A DNA stretch of 64,000 nucleotides from Flavobacterium inviolabile (lineage in GTDB: Bacteria; Bacteroidota; Bacteroidia; Flavobacteriales; Flavobacteriaceae), in assembly GCF_013389455.1 (NCBI RefSeq), contig NZ_CP058278.1, forward strand, positions 744,001 through 808,000. The letters are read 5' to 3'. A program made the position numbers and the translations under genes. How positions within the stretch are numbered: the first letter of the stretch is position 1; each line of letters begins with the position of its first letter. Shown here piece after piece: positions 34,798 to 43,565 of this stretch. The notes beneath the pieces were generated by a model. That model saw nothing but the letters and a program-made list of their open reading frames with translations, did no database searches and was not told where the DNA came from.

Positions 34798-36285
34798 TTA
34801 TTTTTTCGTTAGCTTATCGGCAATCTTCCGGTCATTCGACAATCTCGGCAATTTATTCTGTCCGCCCAATTTTCCTTCCGATTTCATATAATCGTGAAAC
34901 GCGTTTTTAACAACCGGTGTTACCACCACTGTCCGCAATACATTACCGGAAATTAAATCGTCATAATACACATTCTGCTTTCGCATCGCCTGATCGATCT
35001 TTAATTCAAATTCCGACAGTTTTTCCGGTTCCTGTTCAAATTCAATAAACCATTCATGATACGGTAATCCTTCTTCTGGCGTGATTTGCGGCGCAACCGT
35101 AAACTCATTTATACGAATAGCGGTAGCTGCCATTGCCTCCTGTAAAGCCGCTTCCACTTCTTTTCCGATAACATGCTCTCCAAAAGCCGAAATATAATGT
35201 TTAATTCTTCCGGAAACAATAACACGGTAGGGCGCTAAACTGGTAAACTGAACCGTATCGCCGATATTATAAGACCAAAGCCCGGCATTGGTAGAAATAA
35301 TCAGGACATAATTCACGCCCAATTCCACTTCTCCAATCGTATACCTTTTAGGACTGTCCTTGAAAAAATCCTCACTTTTAATGAACTCATAGAAAATTCC
35401 GGAGTTCAGCAGCAGCAGCATTCCTTTCTCTTTTTGCGTATCCTGGTATGCAAAAAACCCTTCCGAAGCCGGAAACAGTTCAATACTGTCTACCCTTCTC
35501 CCGATCAGGTCTTCAAACTTGGCACGATAGGGTTCGTAGTTCACACCGCCGTAAATAAACAAATTAAAATTCTTGAAAATTTCACCAACCGGTTTTTGCC
35601 CTTTCTCTTTCAGCTTTTCAAAATACATTTGAACCCAGGAAGGAATCCCGGAAATAACCATCATGTTTTCGTCATAGGTTTCTTCCACTATGGCATTCAC
35701 TTTGGTTTCCCAGTCTTCAATACAATTGGTTTCCCAGCTCGGCATTCTGTTTCGTTGCAGGTATTTCGGCACATAATGCGCCACAATTCCGGAAAGACGT
35801 CCCAGTTTTATGCCGTTTTTTTCTTCCAGTATCGGACTTCCCTGCAAAAAAATCATCTTGCCATCCACAAATTTGGCATTCCCGGTTTCATGAATATAAT
35901 GCAAGATCGCATTCCGGGCAGCTTCTATGTGAAAAGGCATGGATTCTTTCGTAAGCGGAATGTATTTGGCACCGGAAGTGGTTCCGGAAGTTTTGGCAAG
36001 ATAAATCGGTTTCCCTTTCCACAAAACATCTTCTTCCCCTTTTACCATACGGTCAATATACGGTTTTAACTCCTCATAATCCCGTACAGGAACCTGTTTC
36101 TGGAAATCTGCAATAGTGGTAATCGCCGAAAAATTATGGTCTTTGCCAAAATGGGTCTGTCTGGCATTTTGAATTAACTCAGAAAAAACTTTTTCCTGTG
36201 TGGCAACAGGGTTTTTCGCCCACTGCTGTGTTTTATTGTATATGTTTTTCGCTAATATTTTAGCAACAATCGATTTTATCGACAT
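34798..36285 (-). CDS. GH3 family acyl-adenylating protein
   Basis: A 495-residue adenylate-forming enzyme of the GH3 family, known in plants for joining amino acids to jasmonate or auxin; bacterial roles are unclear. It has TSGTTSGAKYIPLT (ATP loop), FIYGGVNYEPY, FPASEGFFAYQ and GLWSYNIGDTVQF, then RIKHYISAFGEHVIG. It is last in a minus-strand run after the M23-like and SdpI-like genes with short gaps. The substrate is unknown. Confidence 0.87.
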   Translation of the reverse strand: MSIKSIVAKILAKNIYNKTQQWAKNPVATQEKVFSELIQNARQTHFGKDHNFSAITTIADFQKQVPVRDYEELKPYIDRMVKGEEDVLWKGKPIYLAKTSGTTSGAKYIPLTKESMPFHIEAARNAILHYIHETGNAKFVDGKMIFLQGSPILEEKNGIKLGRLSGIVAHYVPKYLQRNRMPSWETNCIEDWETKVNAIVEETYDENMMVISGIPSWVQMYFEKLKEKGQKPVGEIFKNFNLFIYGGVNYEPYRAKFEDLIGRRVDSIELFPASEGFFAYQDTQKEKGMLLLLNSGIFYEFIKSEDFFKDSPKRYTIGEVELGVNYVLIISTNAGLWSYNIGDTVQFTSLAPYRVIVSGRIKHYISAFGEHVIGKEVEAALQEAMAATAIRINEFTVAPQITPEEGLPYHEWFIEFEQEPEKLSEFELKIDQAMRKQNVYYDDLISGNVLRTVVVTPVVKNAFHDYMKSEGKLGGQNKLPRLSNDRKIADKLTKK

Positions 36286-36291
36286 TGGATC

Positions 36292-36648
36292 TTAATTATA
36301 ATTAGTCGCAAACTTTTTACGTATTGCTTTTTCGGTTCTGTAAATGGGTATAAAAACAAAGACCAGTACGATGGCAATACTGACTACAAATTCTATTTCA
36401 CTTTTTACGTTGATTACCAGGTTAATCATCGAAATCAGCACTAAAAAGAAACCGCTTTTGATGATTTCTTTAGCCGAATATTTCTGGGCAAAATTCCAGC
36501 GCTCTGTCGACTGCATGGAAGCAGCAGTCCGGTAACCGTATAAACCGTTAATCTTCCCGGGCGGAAACAAATACAAAACCATACCGGTTATAATAAATAT
36601 CCCTCCGGCCAGTAACGGCAACTGTAATAACGCACGAATCCACTCCAT
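36292..36648 (-). CDS. SdpI family membrane protein
   Basis: A 118-residue membrane protein with three hydrophobic helices and the SdpI motif NGLYGYRTAASMQSTERWNFAQKY between helices 1 and 2 (residues ~33-57; the key elements are GYRT and W-x-A-x-x-Y). SdpI in Bacillus gives immunity to a toxin, but most homologues are of unknown role. It lies 6 bp from both operon neighbours. Confidence 0.82.
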   Translation of the reverse strand: MEWIRALLQLPLLAGGIFIITGMVLYLFPPGKINGLYGYRTAASMQSTERWNFAQKYSAKEIIKSGFFLVLISMINLVINVKSEIEFVVSIAIVLVFVFIPIYRTEKAIRKKFATNYN

Positions 36649-36654
36649 AATATA

Positions 36655-37521
36655 CTATTCAAAATCAATAAACTGCGTCGGGTCAATCGGGTAGCCATCC
36701 TTCCAGAGCTCAAAATAAAGCTGCACATCCGGATGAATTCCGGTCATTCCGGCCAGCGCAACCACTTCGCCCGATTTTACAACATCTCCTTCCGACTTTG
36801 TCAAAGATGCCGCTCGTTTGTAAACGGAAATAATCCCGTCATTATGACGGATAATAATTACCTGCCCGTTTGTAGGTGTCCAGTCGGCAAAAACAACGGT
36901 TCCGTTGGCAATCGACTTTATCGGTGTATTCTTAGTTAACGCAATACTCACAAAAAAGTGTTTGTTCTTTGCATTATATTTTTCGGCAATATGTCCTTTT
37001 ACCGGCGGTAGTAATACCAGGTTCACTCTTGGTTTTGCCTTTTCAAAAACATTGTATTTGTCTTCCAAAGCCACCTGTTCCCGTAGCTTTAAATCGGTTT
37101 TAGACGGATTTAAAGCGACCGTTTCCACTTTGTCTTTCTGTTCTACCTTAATGGAATCCTTATTTAGTTTTGCATATTCCAGATCGCCGGTGAGCACTTT
37201 CTTGATCGATTCTACATACAGGTTGTTTTGCCTGATGGCTCTTTCCAGCGAATCCGATTTCATTGCCAGCTGCGTTGCTTCCCTTTTCAGTTTGGTTGAA
37301 GAGTATCCCGGAATGTATTCCCGAAGCGGTGTAAAAGCAATAATAAAGGTGGTTCCGGTAATTAAAAAAATAGTCGAAATGGTCAGGCTGACGAAAACAT
37401 TCATCAGGTTTAATTTCAATGAAAAAATCTCTTCAAATGTATCTTCGTTCAATATAACCAACCGGTTTTTATTGAATAACTTCTTTTTTAAAAGCTGTCT
37501 CTTTAGTCTCTTTGCAGACAT
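36655..37521 (-). CDS. LytM/M23-like protein with degenerate zinc site
   Basis: A 288-residue envelope protein with an N-terminal cytoplasmic stretch, one transmembrane helix (~42-63), a coiled-coil-prone region (~75-135) and a C-terminal LytM fold (~172-288). The catalytic M23 ligands are mostly missing: HxxxD is H188...S192, the YAH motif is YKR (234-236) and HxH is QLY (267-269). It therefore cannot be a normal metallopeptidase and is more likely an activator or scaffold for peptidoglycan hydrolases, like EnvC. It leads the operon with SdpI and GH3 genes. Confidence 0.85.
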   Translation of the reverse strand: MSAKRLKRQLLKKKLFNKNRLVILNEDTFEEIFSLKLNLMNVFVSLTISTIFLITGTTFIIAFTPLREYIPGYSSTKLKREATQLAMKSDSLERAIRQNNLYVESIKKVLTGDLEYAKLNKDSIKVEQKDKVETVALNPSKTDLKLREQVALEDKYNVFEKAKPRVNLVLLPPVKGHIAEKYNAKNKHFFVSIALTKNTPIKSIANGTVVFADWTPTNGQVIIIRHNDGIISVYKRAASLTKSEGDVVKSGEVVALAGMTGIHPDVQLYFELWKDGYPIDPTQFIDFE

Positions 37522-37538
37522 TTTATTGGTTTAATTCA

Positions 37539-37546
37539 CAAATATA
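37539..37546 (-). promoter_or_regulatory. Bacteroidota -10 element for the LytM-SdpI-GH3 operon
   Basis: TATATTTG on the minus strand, 17 bp before the LytM-like ATG. The -35 is unclear. Confidence 0.5.
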
Positions 37547-37676
37547 ATAATTTAATATTCGCTTTCTTAATCCTTAATGTATATTGGTTTTTAGCAATTA
37601 GGTTAAAGAAATCCTAAATTTTAGCCGTCAATACTAAAAAGCTCTAAATATTTATTCGTCAAATCGTATTTATACC

Positions 37677-37684
37677 TAACTTTG
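37677..37684 (+). promoter_or_regulatory. Bacteroidota -10 element for tatA
   Basis: TAACTTTG, a perfect consensus match, 48 bp before the tatA ATG. Confidence 0.5.
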
Positions 37685-37732
37685 TTCTCTCTTTGATGAA
37701 ATAAACTTTTTGAAATAATAAACACATTAACA

Positions 37733-37909
37733 ATGGGAAAGCTTGGTGCAACAGAAATAATATTAATCGTAGTAGTAATTGTTCTTCTATTCGGTGGTAA
37801 AAAAATTCCTGAATTGATGAAAGGTTTAGGTTCCGGTATTAAGGAATTTAAAAATGCTGCTAAAGACGATCAACCTTCCAATACTAAGAAAGAAGAAACT
37901 AAAGAGTAA
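37733..37909 (+). CDS. tatA: Twin-arginine translocase subunit TatA/TatE
   Basis: A 58-residue protein that forms the pore-like component of the Tat pathway for exporting folded proteins. It has the short N-terminal membrane helix ([20 protein letters not shown]) and the FGGKKIPEL hinge with following amphipathic helix [14 protein letters not shown], then a charged tail. The sequence is diagnostic despite its small size. It is monocistronic, and no tatC is in the window. Confidence 0.93.
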   Translation: MGKLGATEIILIVVVIVLLFGGKKIPELMKGLGSGIKEFKNAAKDDQPSNTKKEETKE

Positions 37910-38002
37910 TTTTTTGTAATACTTTTTTTTAGAGGCTGTAAAAGTAAACGACTTTTTAAACTTGGATTTCTATATTTTTATTCCTTAGAAATCCTGAAAT
38001 AT

Positions 38003-38037
38003 AAAAAGAGGCTGTTTGTTTTTTACAGCCTCTTTTT
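38003..38037. terminator. Bidirectional terminator between tatA and tex
   Basis: A 13-bp inverted repeat (AAAAAGAGGCTGT at 38003-38015, complement at 38025-38037) with T and A runs on both sides. A second copy of the left half, AGAGGCTGTAAAA at 37931-37943, can pair with the same right half (38021-38033). Confidence 0.82.
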
Positions 38038-38039
38038 GT

Positions 38040-40166
38040 TTATAGTATCATACTCAATTGTATTCTTTTACGGTCTTCATCCACTTCGGTCACTTTTACC
38101 TGTACATGCTGGTGCAGCTTGACCACTTCATTCACATCGCTCACAAAACCTTCTTTGAGCTGTGAAATATGAACCAGTCCGCTTTCTTTAATTCCGATGT
38201 CTACAAAACAGCCAAAATTGGTAATGTTATTCACAATTCCCGGCAATACCATTCCGGTTCTTATATCTTTAATTGATTTTACATTCGCATCAAATTCGAA
38301 TACTTTAGCCGATTTTCGCGGATCCAGTCCCGGTTTTTCCAATTCTTTTACGATATCTTTCAAACTCAGCAAACCAATCTCCTCTGTAATATAATTTTCC
38401 AGCTGGATCTGCCCGATCTTCTCCTTGTTTGCAATCAGTTCGTTAACCGATATTTTAAGATCCTTCGCCATTTTTTCCACGATCTTATAGGCTTCCGGAT
38501 GCACGGCCGAATTGTCCAGCGGATTTTTAGCATTGCTGATGCGGATAAAAGCCGCCGCCTGCTGAAAGGCTTTTTCGCCCAGTCGCGGTACTTTCTTTAA
38601 CTGGCTTCTGCTTTCAAAAGCTCCGTTTTCGGAACGATAGGCAACAATATTCTCCGCCATCTTCTCCCCGATTCCCGACACATAGCTCAACAACGATTTA
38701 CTCGCCGTGTTGATATTGATTCCCACAGAGTTTACACAACGGGTAACCACCGTGTCCAGTTCATTTTTCAGCAACGACTGGTCTACATCATGCTGGTATT
38801 GCCCCACTCCGATTGATTTCGGGTCGATCTTAACCAGTTCTGCTAACGGATCCGACAAACGACGACCAATAGAAACGGCACCTCTAACGGTAATATCGTA
38901 ATTCGGGAATTCATCACGGGCAATTTTAGATGCGGAATAAATCGAAGCTCCGGCTTCGCTCACCACAAATACCTGCAGCAGTTTATCAAAGACTATTTTT
39001 TTAATAAAAAACTCGGTTTCTCTCGAAGCCGTTCCGTTTCCAATGGAAATCGCATCAATTTTATAAGAGTTCACCATCGAACGGATCTTTTTCATCGCCA
39101 TAGCCGATTCGTTCTGCGGCGCATGCGGGAAAATCGTTTCGTTGTACAGCAAATCGCCCTTTTCATCCAGACAAACCACTTTACAGCCGGTTCTAAATCC
39201 CGGATCTATTGCCAGAATTCGTTTTTCTCCTAAAGGCGGTGCCAATAAAAGCTGTACCAGGTTTCCGGCAAAAACCTGGATGGAACTCGCATCTGCTTTC
39301 GCTTTTGCTTCCTGTAAGGTTTCATTCGAAATGGCCGGTTCTAACAGTCTTTTATAACTATCCGAAATCGCTTTTTTAAGATGTCCCGCTGTTTCTTTTT
39401 TAGGATTCTTAATGACATTTTCTTCAATAAAATCTAAAGCTTCCTCCGGTTCTACAGCCACCTTCATTTTTACATAGCCTTCATTTTCTGCCCGAAGCAT
39501 GGCTAATAAACGGTGTGATGGTGCTTTGGTAATGGATTCCGACCACTCAAAATACTGCTCAAATTTCTTAGCTCCTTCTTCTTCCCGCTTGGCTTTTACC
39601 ACTTTGGTTTCCACAACCGCTTTGCGTTGAAACAATCGTCTCAGGTTTTTCCGGATGTAGATATTTTCATTAATCCATTCTGCCACGATATCTCTGGCAC
39701 CCTGCAAAGCTTCCTCTTCGCTGGCAACATTACCGTTCAGGTATTTTGAAGCGATAAAATCCAGATCGTCGGCATTTTGTGCCATTATAATTTTTGCCAA
39801 AGGCTCCAATCCGTTTTCACGGGCAACATCGGCCTTTGTCTTTCTTTTCTTTTTATACGGCAGGTATAAATCTTCCAGATCGTTCAGATCGAAACTGCTG
39901 TTGATCTTCTGTTCCAGTTCCGGCGTTAAGGCATTTTGTTCCTGAATTGCCTTGATGATCGCTTCTTTTCGTTTGCTGATGGCTTCAAAAGTCAGATTCA
40001 GTTTGGCAATCTGTTCAATGACTACCTCATCCAGATTCCCGGTACGGTCTTTCCGGTAACGGGCAATAAAAGGAATCGTACAATCTTCCGATAGAAGCTG
40101 CAGCGTATTTTCTATATTTTTTGGAGCGGTCTGAACGTGCTTCAGAATGTATTCAATCGTGTTCAT
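38040..40166 (-). CDS. tex: Tex family RNA-binding protein
   Basis: A 708-residue cytoplasmic nucleic-acid-binding protein that influences transcription. Domains in order: N-terminal helical region, YqgF/RNase H-like domain (ILAIDPGFRTGCKVV, ~315-330), helix-hairpin-helix region (YVSGIGEKMAENIVAYR), and a C-terminal S1 domain (GMVLPGIVNNITNFGCFVDIG). The length is slightly short of the common ~720-770 but complete. It converges with tatA across a shared terminator. Confidence 0.93.
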   Translation of the reverse strand: MNTIEYILKHVQTAPKNIENTLQLLSEDCTIPFIARYRKDRTGNLDEVVIEQIAKLNLTFEAISKRKEAIIKAIQEQNALTPELEQKINSSFDLNDLEDLYLPYKKKRKTKADVARENGLEPLAKIIMAQNADDLDFIASKYLNGNVASEEEALQGARDIVAEWINENIYIRKNLRRLFQRKAVVETKVVKAKREEEGAKKFEQYFEWSESITKAPSHRLLAMLRAENEGYVKMKVAVEPEEALDFIEENVIKNPKKETAGHLKKAISDSYKRLLEPAISNETLQEAKAKADASSIQVFAGNLVQLLLAPPLGEKRILAIDPGFRTGCKVVCLDEKGDLLYNETIFPHAPQNESAMAMKKIRSMVNSYKIDAISIGNGTASRETEFFIKKIVFDKLLQVFVVSEAGASIYSASKIARDEFPNYDITVRGAVSIGRRLSDPLAELVKIDPKSIGVGQYQHDVDQSLLKNELDTVVTRCVNSVGININTASKSLLSYVSGIGEKMAENIVAYRSENGAFESRSQLKKVPRLGEKAFQQAAAFIRISNAKNPLDNSAVHPEAYKIVEKMAKDLKISVNELIANKEKIGQIQLENYITEEIGLLSLKDIVKELEKPGLDPRKSAKVFEFDANVKSIKDIRTGMVLPGIVNNITNFGCFVDIGIKESGLVHISQLKEGFVSDVNEVVKLHQHVQVKVTEVDEDRKRIQLSMIL

Positions 40167-40241
40167 CCTTAAAATAAAAATGGGTGTTTAAAATTTTATT
40201 AACCTTAGCGCGAAAAGCTAATATATAGTAGGCTAAAATAC

Positions 40242-40249
40242 TATCTTTG
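40242..40249 (+). promoter_or_regulatory. Bacteroidota -10 element for the DUF1294 gene
   Basis: TATCTTTG, 17 bp before the ATG. The -35 is not clear. Confidence 0.48.
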
Positions 40250-40266
40250 GCAGAAATTTTATAACA

Positions 40267-40560
40267 ATGTCCCCATTATTATGTTTTCTTCTGGTAATTA
40301 ACGGTATAACGTTATTTACTTTCGGATTAGACAAATGGCTGGCTGTTAATCGCAAAAGCAGAATTGCTGAAAGAACGCTTTTACTACTCGCCTTTTTTGG
40401 CGGTACGATGGGTGCCTTATCCGGAATACTGCTGTTTCGTCACAAAATTGCAAAAGGTTCCTTTTTATGGAAATTTGCAGTGGTATTTGCTATCCAGGTC
40501 ATCATTTTATACCTGCTGCTACCGTATTTTTCCAGTCCGGATCAGGTTTCTGACCGGTAG
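40267..40560 (+). CDS. DUF1294 family membrane protein
   Basis: A 97-residue protein with three hydrophobic helices and the conserved central part FGLDKWLAVNRKSRIAERTLL followed by GGTMGALSGILLFRHKI (positions ~17-58). These DKxxA, RxxE and FRHK features define DUF1294. Function is unknown. It is separated by ~67 bp from the next operon, which has its own -10 element. Confidence 0.82.
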   Translation: MSPLLCFLLVINGITLFTFGLDKWLAVNRKSRIAERTLLLLAFFGGTMGALSGILLFRHKIAKGSFLWKFAVVFAIQVIILYLLLPYFSSPDQVSDR

Positions 40561-40591
40561 AAAAGTGTCGACAGAATTCGTTCAAAATCAA

Positions 40592-40599
40592 TATATTTG
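40592..40599 (+). promoter_or_regulatory. Bacteroidota -10 element for the GT87-GT2-deacetylase operon
   Basis: TATATTTG, 28 bp before the TTG start of the GT87 gene. Confidence 0.48.
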
Positions 40600-40627
40600 T
40601 CAAACATCTTACTAAATTCAAACTATT

Positions 40628-41818
40628 TTGACTCAGAATCCTACAAAATTTAATTTTTCAAAGTTTTCATTTCTTTTGAATCCAAAATATATTTTTGGAA
40701 TCCTTGTCATTTTAGCCGGATTAATTGCGGTAAAACAATTTACGAACGGTAGTTACAACAACTATTCGATTTTCAAATACACGTTCTGGCACCTCATCGA
40801 ATCCAAATCACTTTACGACCACTATCCTGCCGAATATTGGGATCGCAATCACTACGGTCCTGTATTTGCCATCTTTATTGCCCCTTTTGCCCTTTTACCG
40901 GACTATCTGGGAATGTTTTTCTGGAATGTATGCAGTGTACTGGTTTTTGCATTCGGTATTTACAGCCTGCCGCTTTCCAATAAAATCAAGGCAATAATTA
41001 CGCTTATCTGTGCGAATGAGCTGATCACCGCTTTGCTTAGCTTTCAGTTTAATATTTTCCTTACAGGAGCCATCTTGATTGCTTTTTCCTTTACGTTAAA
41101 AAATAAAAACCTGATTGCGACTTTCCCGATAATCAGTTGTGCGTTTATAAAACTTTACGGCGTTGTGGGACTGGCATTTTTCTTCTTTACCAAGAAAAAG
41201 ATCTCGTTTATCCTGGGGCTGGTTTTCTGGACGGTATTGCTTTTTGTACTGCCCATGGTATTGTCTTCCCCTAAGTTCATAATCGATACCTATGTAGAAT
41301 GGTTCAACACTTTGGTTTATAAAAATTCTTCCAATATTTCACTGGATTCGTATCAGGATATTTCAATCATGGGACTGGTACGCAGAACGTTAGGTGATCC
41401 TACAATCCCGAATTCCCCGTTTTTACTGGGCGGTGTTTTGTTATTCGGGTCTACTTACCTTCGCATCAGTCAATACCGCTTTCTGGAATACCGTTTATTG
41501 CTTTTGGCATCCACGTTAATTTTTACGGTGATCTTTAGCAGCGGATCCGAATCGCCAACGTATATTATTGCTTTTACAGGTGTTGCCATCTGGTTTATGA
41601 GCAAGTCAAAACATACCAAATGGGATATTGCATTACTGGTTTTTGCAATCCTGCTGACTTCATTTTCACCAACCGATTTATTCCCGAAAGTGGCCCGTGT
41701 TTTCATCAGAAATCATGCCTTGAAAGCACTTCCCTGTGTAATAATCTGGTTTACTATTATTTATGAAATGCTAACGAAAGATTTCAAACCTAAATCCGTT
41801 ACCGTATGCGAAAATTAG
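40628..41818 (+). CDS. Glycosyltransferase family 87-like (DUF2029) membrane protein
   Basis: A 396-residue polytopic membrane protein with around 10 hydrophobic helices and the first-loop region SLYDHYPAEYWDRNHYGPVF (~57-76), an acidic and aromatic site like that of GT-C enzymes that use polyprenyl-phosphate sugars. A TTG is the only reasonable start; the first possible ATG would remove the first two helices. Its end overlaps the GT2 gene by 13 bp, and the three-gene operon suggests the GT2 makes its lipid-linked donor. Confidence 0.78.
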   Translation: MTQNPTKFNFSKFSFLLNPKYIFGILVILAGLIAVKQFTNGSYNNYSIFKYTFWHLIESKSLYDHYPAEYWDRNHYGPVFAIFIAPFALLPDYLGMFFWNVCSVLVFAFGIYSLPLSNKIKAIITLICANELITALLSFQFNIFLTGAILIAFSFTLKNKNLIATFPIISCAFIKLYGVVGLAFFFFTKKKISFILGLVFWTVLLFVLPMVLSSPKFIIDTYVEWFNTLVYKNSSNISLDSYQDISIMGLVRRTLGDPTIPNSPFLLGGVLLFGSTYLRISQYRFLEYRLLLLASTLIFTVIFSSGSESPTYIIAFTGVAIWFMSKSKHTKWDIALLVFAILLTSFSPTDLFPKVARVFIRNHALKALPCVIIWFTIIYEMLTKDFKPKSVTVCEN

Positions 41819-42741
41819 TTTCCATAATCATCCCGGCTTATAATGAAGCCGAAAATGTCCGGCACATCTTTGATAAAATCAAGGTTGTTTTTGATACGTT
41901 ACCCTATAACTGGGAGGCTATTTTTATTGATGACGGGAGTAAAGACGAAACGATAAATACGGTTATGGCTTTGTCTAAAGAAAATAATAATGTTTATTTT
42001 TTAGAGTTTTCAAAAAATTTCGGGCATCAGTTAGCGGTTAAAGCCGGTTTGGACAATGCCTATGGGGACTGTGTGGTTTCTCTGGACTGCGATGCACAGC
42101 ATCCGCCGGAAATCATTCCGGATATGCTGGTAAAATGGGAGGAAGGCTATGATATTGTTTATACCATCCGGGAAGAAGACAAACGCCTTTCGAAAGCCAA
42201 GCGCAGTACTTCCAATCTTTTTTACAAGCTGGTTAATTCCCTATCGGATATTGAACTGGAAGCCGGTACGGCCGATTTCCGTTTGCTGGACCGTAAAGTG
42301 GTCAATGTATTCCGCAATTTCCACGAAACAGAACCTTTTTTAAGAGGGCTGATCAAATGGCTGGGCTTTAAGCAGCACGGTATTCACTATTCGCCGGCCG
42401 AACGTTTTGCCGGAAGCAGTAAATATTCCGTAAAAAAAATGATTCATCTGGCGTTACACGGCGTAACGTCTTTTAGTATAAAACCACTGTATACCGCGGT
42501 TTATTTAGGACTGAGCATGTCCCTGCTGTCCCTGTTATACATTCCTTACGTGATTTATGCTTTTTACAGCCATATTGAAGTATCCGGATGGGCTTCCACC
42601 ATTATGACCATCGTTTTCTTTGGCGGTTTACAGCTCATCATGCTGGGAATTATCGGGATTTATGTGGGCAAAATGTTTATGCAGACTAAGAACCGGCCGA
42701 ATTATATTATCCGTTCTACCAATTTAAAAGACCAGTCATGA
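41806..42741 (+). CDS. Glycosyltransferase family 2, ArnC/GtrB-like polyprenyl-phosphate sugar synthase
   Basis: A 311-residue protein with a cytoplasmic GT2 domain (VSIIIPAYNEAENVRHIF, FIDDGSKDET, SLDCDAQHPPE) and two C-terminal membrane helices (~228-250 and ~262-285), the layout of GtrB, ArnC and DPM synthases. The region AGTADFRLLDRKVV and ERFAGSSKYS is typical of this group. It would attach a sugar to undecaprenyl phosphate. It overlaps both operon neighbours. Confidence 0.9.
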   Translation: MRKLVSIIIPAYNEAENVRHIFDKIKVVFDTLPYNWEAIFIDDGSKDETINTVMALSKENNNVYFLEFSKNFGHQLAVKAGLDNAYGDCVVSLDCDAQHPPEIIPDMLVKWEEGYDIVYTIREEDKRLSKAKRSTSNLFYKLVNSLSDIELEAGTADFRLLDRKVVNVFRNFHETEPFLRGLIKWLGFKQHGIHYSPAERFAGSSKYSVKKMIHLALHGVTSFSIKPLYTAVYLGLSMSLLSLLYIPYVIYAFYSHIEVSGWASTIMTIVFFGGLQLIMLGIIGIYVGKMFMQTKNRPNYIIRSTNLKDQS

Positions 42742-43517
42742 TTTTATTAAGTTTTGATATTGAAGAGTTCGATATGCCTTTTGAGTATTCAAAGGACATT
42801 TCTTTTGAAGATCAAATGCAAATATCAATAGAAGGCTCTCATAAAATCCTGGATTTACTGGAGAAACATGAGGTCAGAGCCACTTTTTTCAGTACGGCAA
42901 CTTTTGCCATTCACGCGCCGGAAATTATCGAAAGAATCAAAAGAGCAGGGCATGAGCTGGCTTCCCATACTTATTATCATTCCGATTTTAAAGTGCCGCA
43001 TTTACGGGAATCCCGGGAAAAACTGGAAGCTTTATCCGGCATGAAAGTAACCGGTTTCAGAATGCCCAGAATGATGCCCGTTGATGAAAAAGAAGTGGCA
43101 AAAGCCGGATATACTTACAACAGTTCCATCAATCCGACCTTTTTACCGGGAAGGTATAACAACCTGCATATTTCCAGAACCTATTATATGCAGGACAATG
43201 TTTTACAAATACCGGCTTCTGTTAGTCCGCTGGTACGTTTTCCGCTGTTTTGGCTGTCATTTCATAACCTGCCCTTGAATTTGTACAGCTGGATGGCAAA
43301 GAAAACCTATCAGAAAGACCAATACCTCAACATTTATTTCCATCCCTGGGAGTTTACCGACCTGGATGATTTTGAGCGTTTTGGTTTTCCGGGTTATGTG
43401 CGCAAAAATACCGGTGTCAAAATGGAAGAGAGGCTGGATCGCTTTATTGCAAAAATGAAAAAAAACCAGTTGCCGTTCGGTACTTTTCAGGAGTTTATCC
43501 GTACGATTCAAAAATAA
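42738..43517 (+). CDS. Polysaccharide deacetylase family protein
   Basis: A 259-residue NodB-fold hydrolase that removes acetyl or formyl groups from sugars. It shows LLSFDIEEFD (metal/catalytic Asp), VRATFFSTATFA, the zinc-binding HELASHTYYHSDF (H-x4-H), RMPRM and the FHPWEF segment near the C-terminus. No signal peptide is seen, so it may act on a lipid-linked or cytoplasmic sugar. Its ATG overlaps the GT2 stop (ATGA), so it is translationally coupled. Confidence 0.87.
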   Translation: MILLSFDIEEFDMPFEYSKDISFEDQMQISIEGSHKILDLLEKHEVRATFFSTATFAIHAPEIIERIKRAGHELASHTYYHSDFKVPHLRESREKLEALSGMKVTGFRMPRMMPVDEKEVAKAGYTYNSSINPTFLPGRYNNLHISRTYYMQDNVLQIPASVSPLVRFPLFWLSFHNLPLNLYSWMAKKTYQKDQYLNIYFHPWEFTDLDDFERFGFPGYVRKNTGVKMEERLDRFIAKMKKNQLPFGTFQEFIRTIQK

Positions 43518-43543
43518 AAAAGCATCCTTTTGGGATGCTTTTT
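43517..43543 (+). terminator. Intrinsic terminator after the deacetylase gene
   Basis: AAAAAGCATCC, 5-nt loop, GGATGCTTTTT. It lies between this operon and the convergent rpiB gene and could serve both. Confidence 0.85.
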
Positions 43544-43565
43544 CTATAATTTCTAATCTTGTTTA

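Noticed and set aside
35434..36069. 211-codon open frame on the plus strand
   Set aside because: It lies wholly antisense to the GH3 gene, which has clear family motifs. The translation is Phe/Arg/His-rich without a recognisable domain.
36905..37534. 209-codon open frame on the plus strand
   Set aside because: It is antisense to the LytM-like gene, and its composition (Ser/Phe-rich) is that of a mirror frame.
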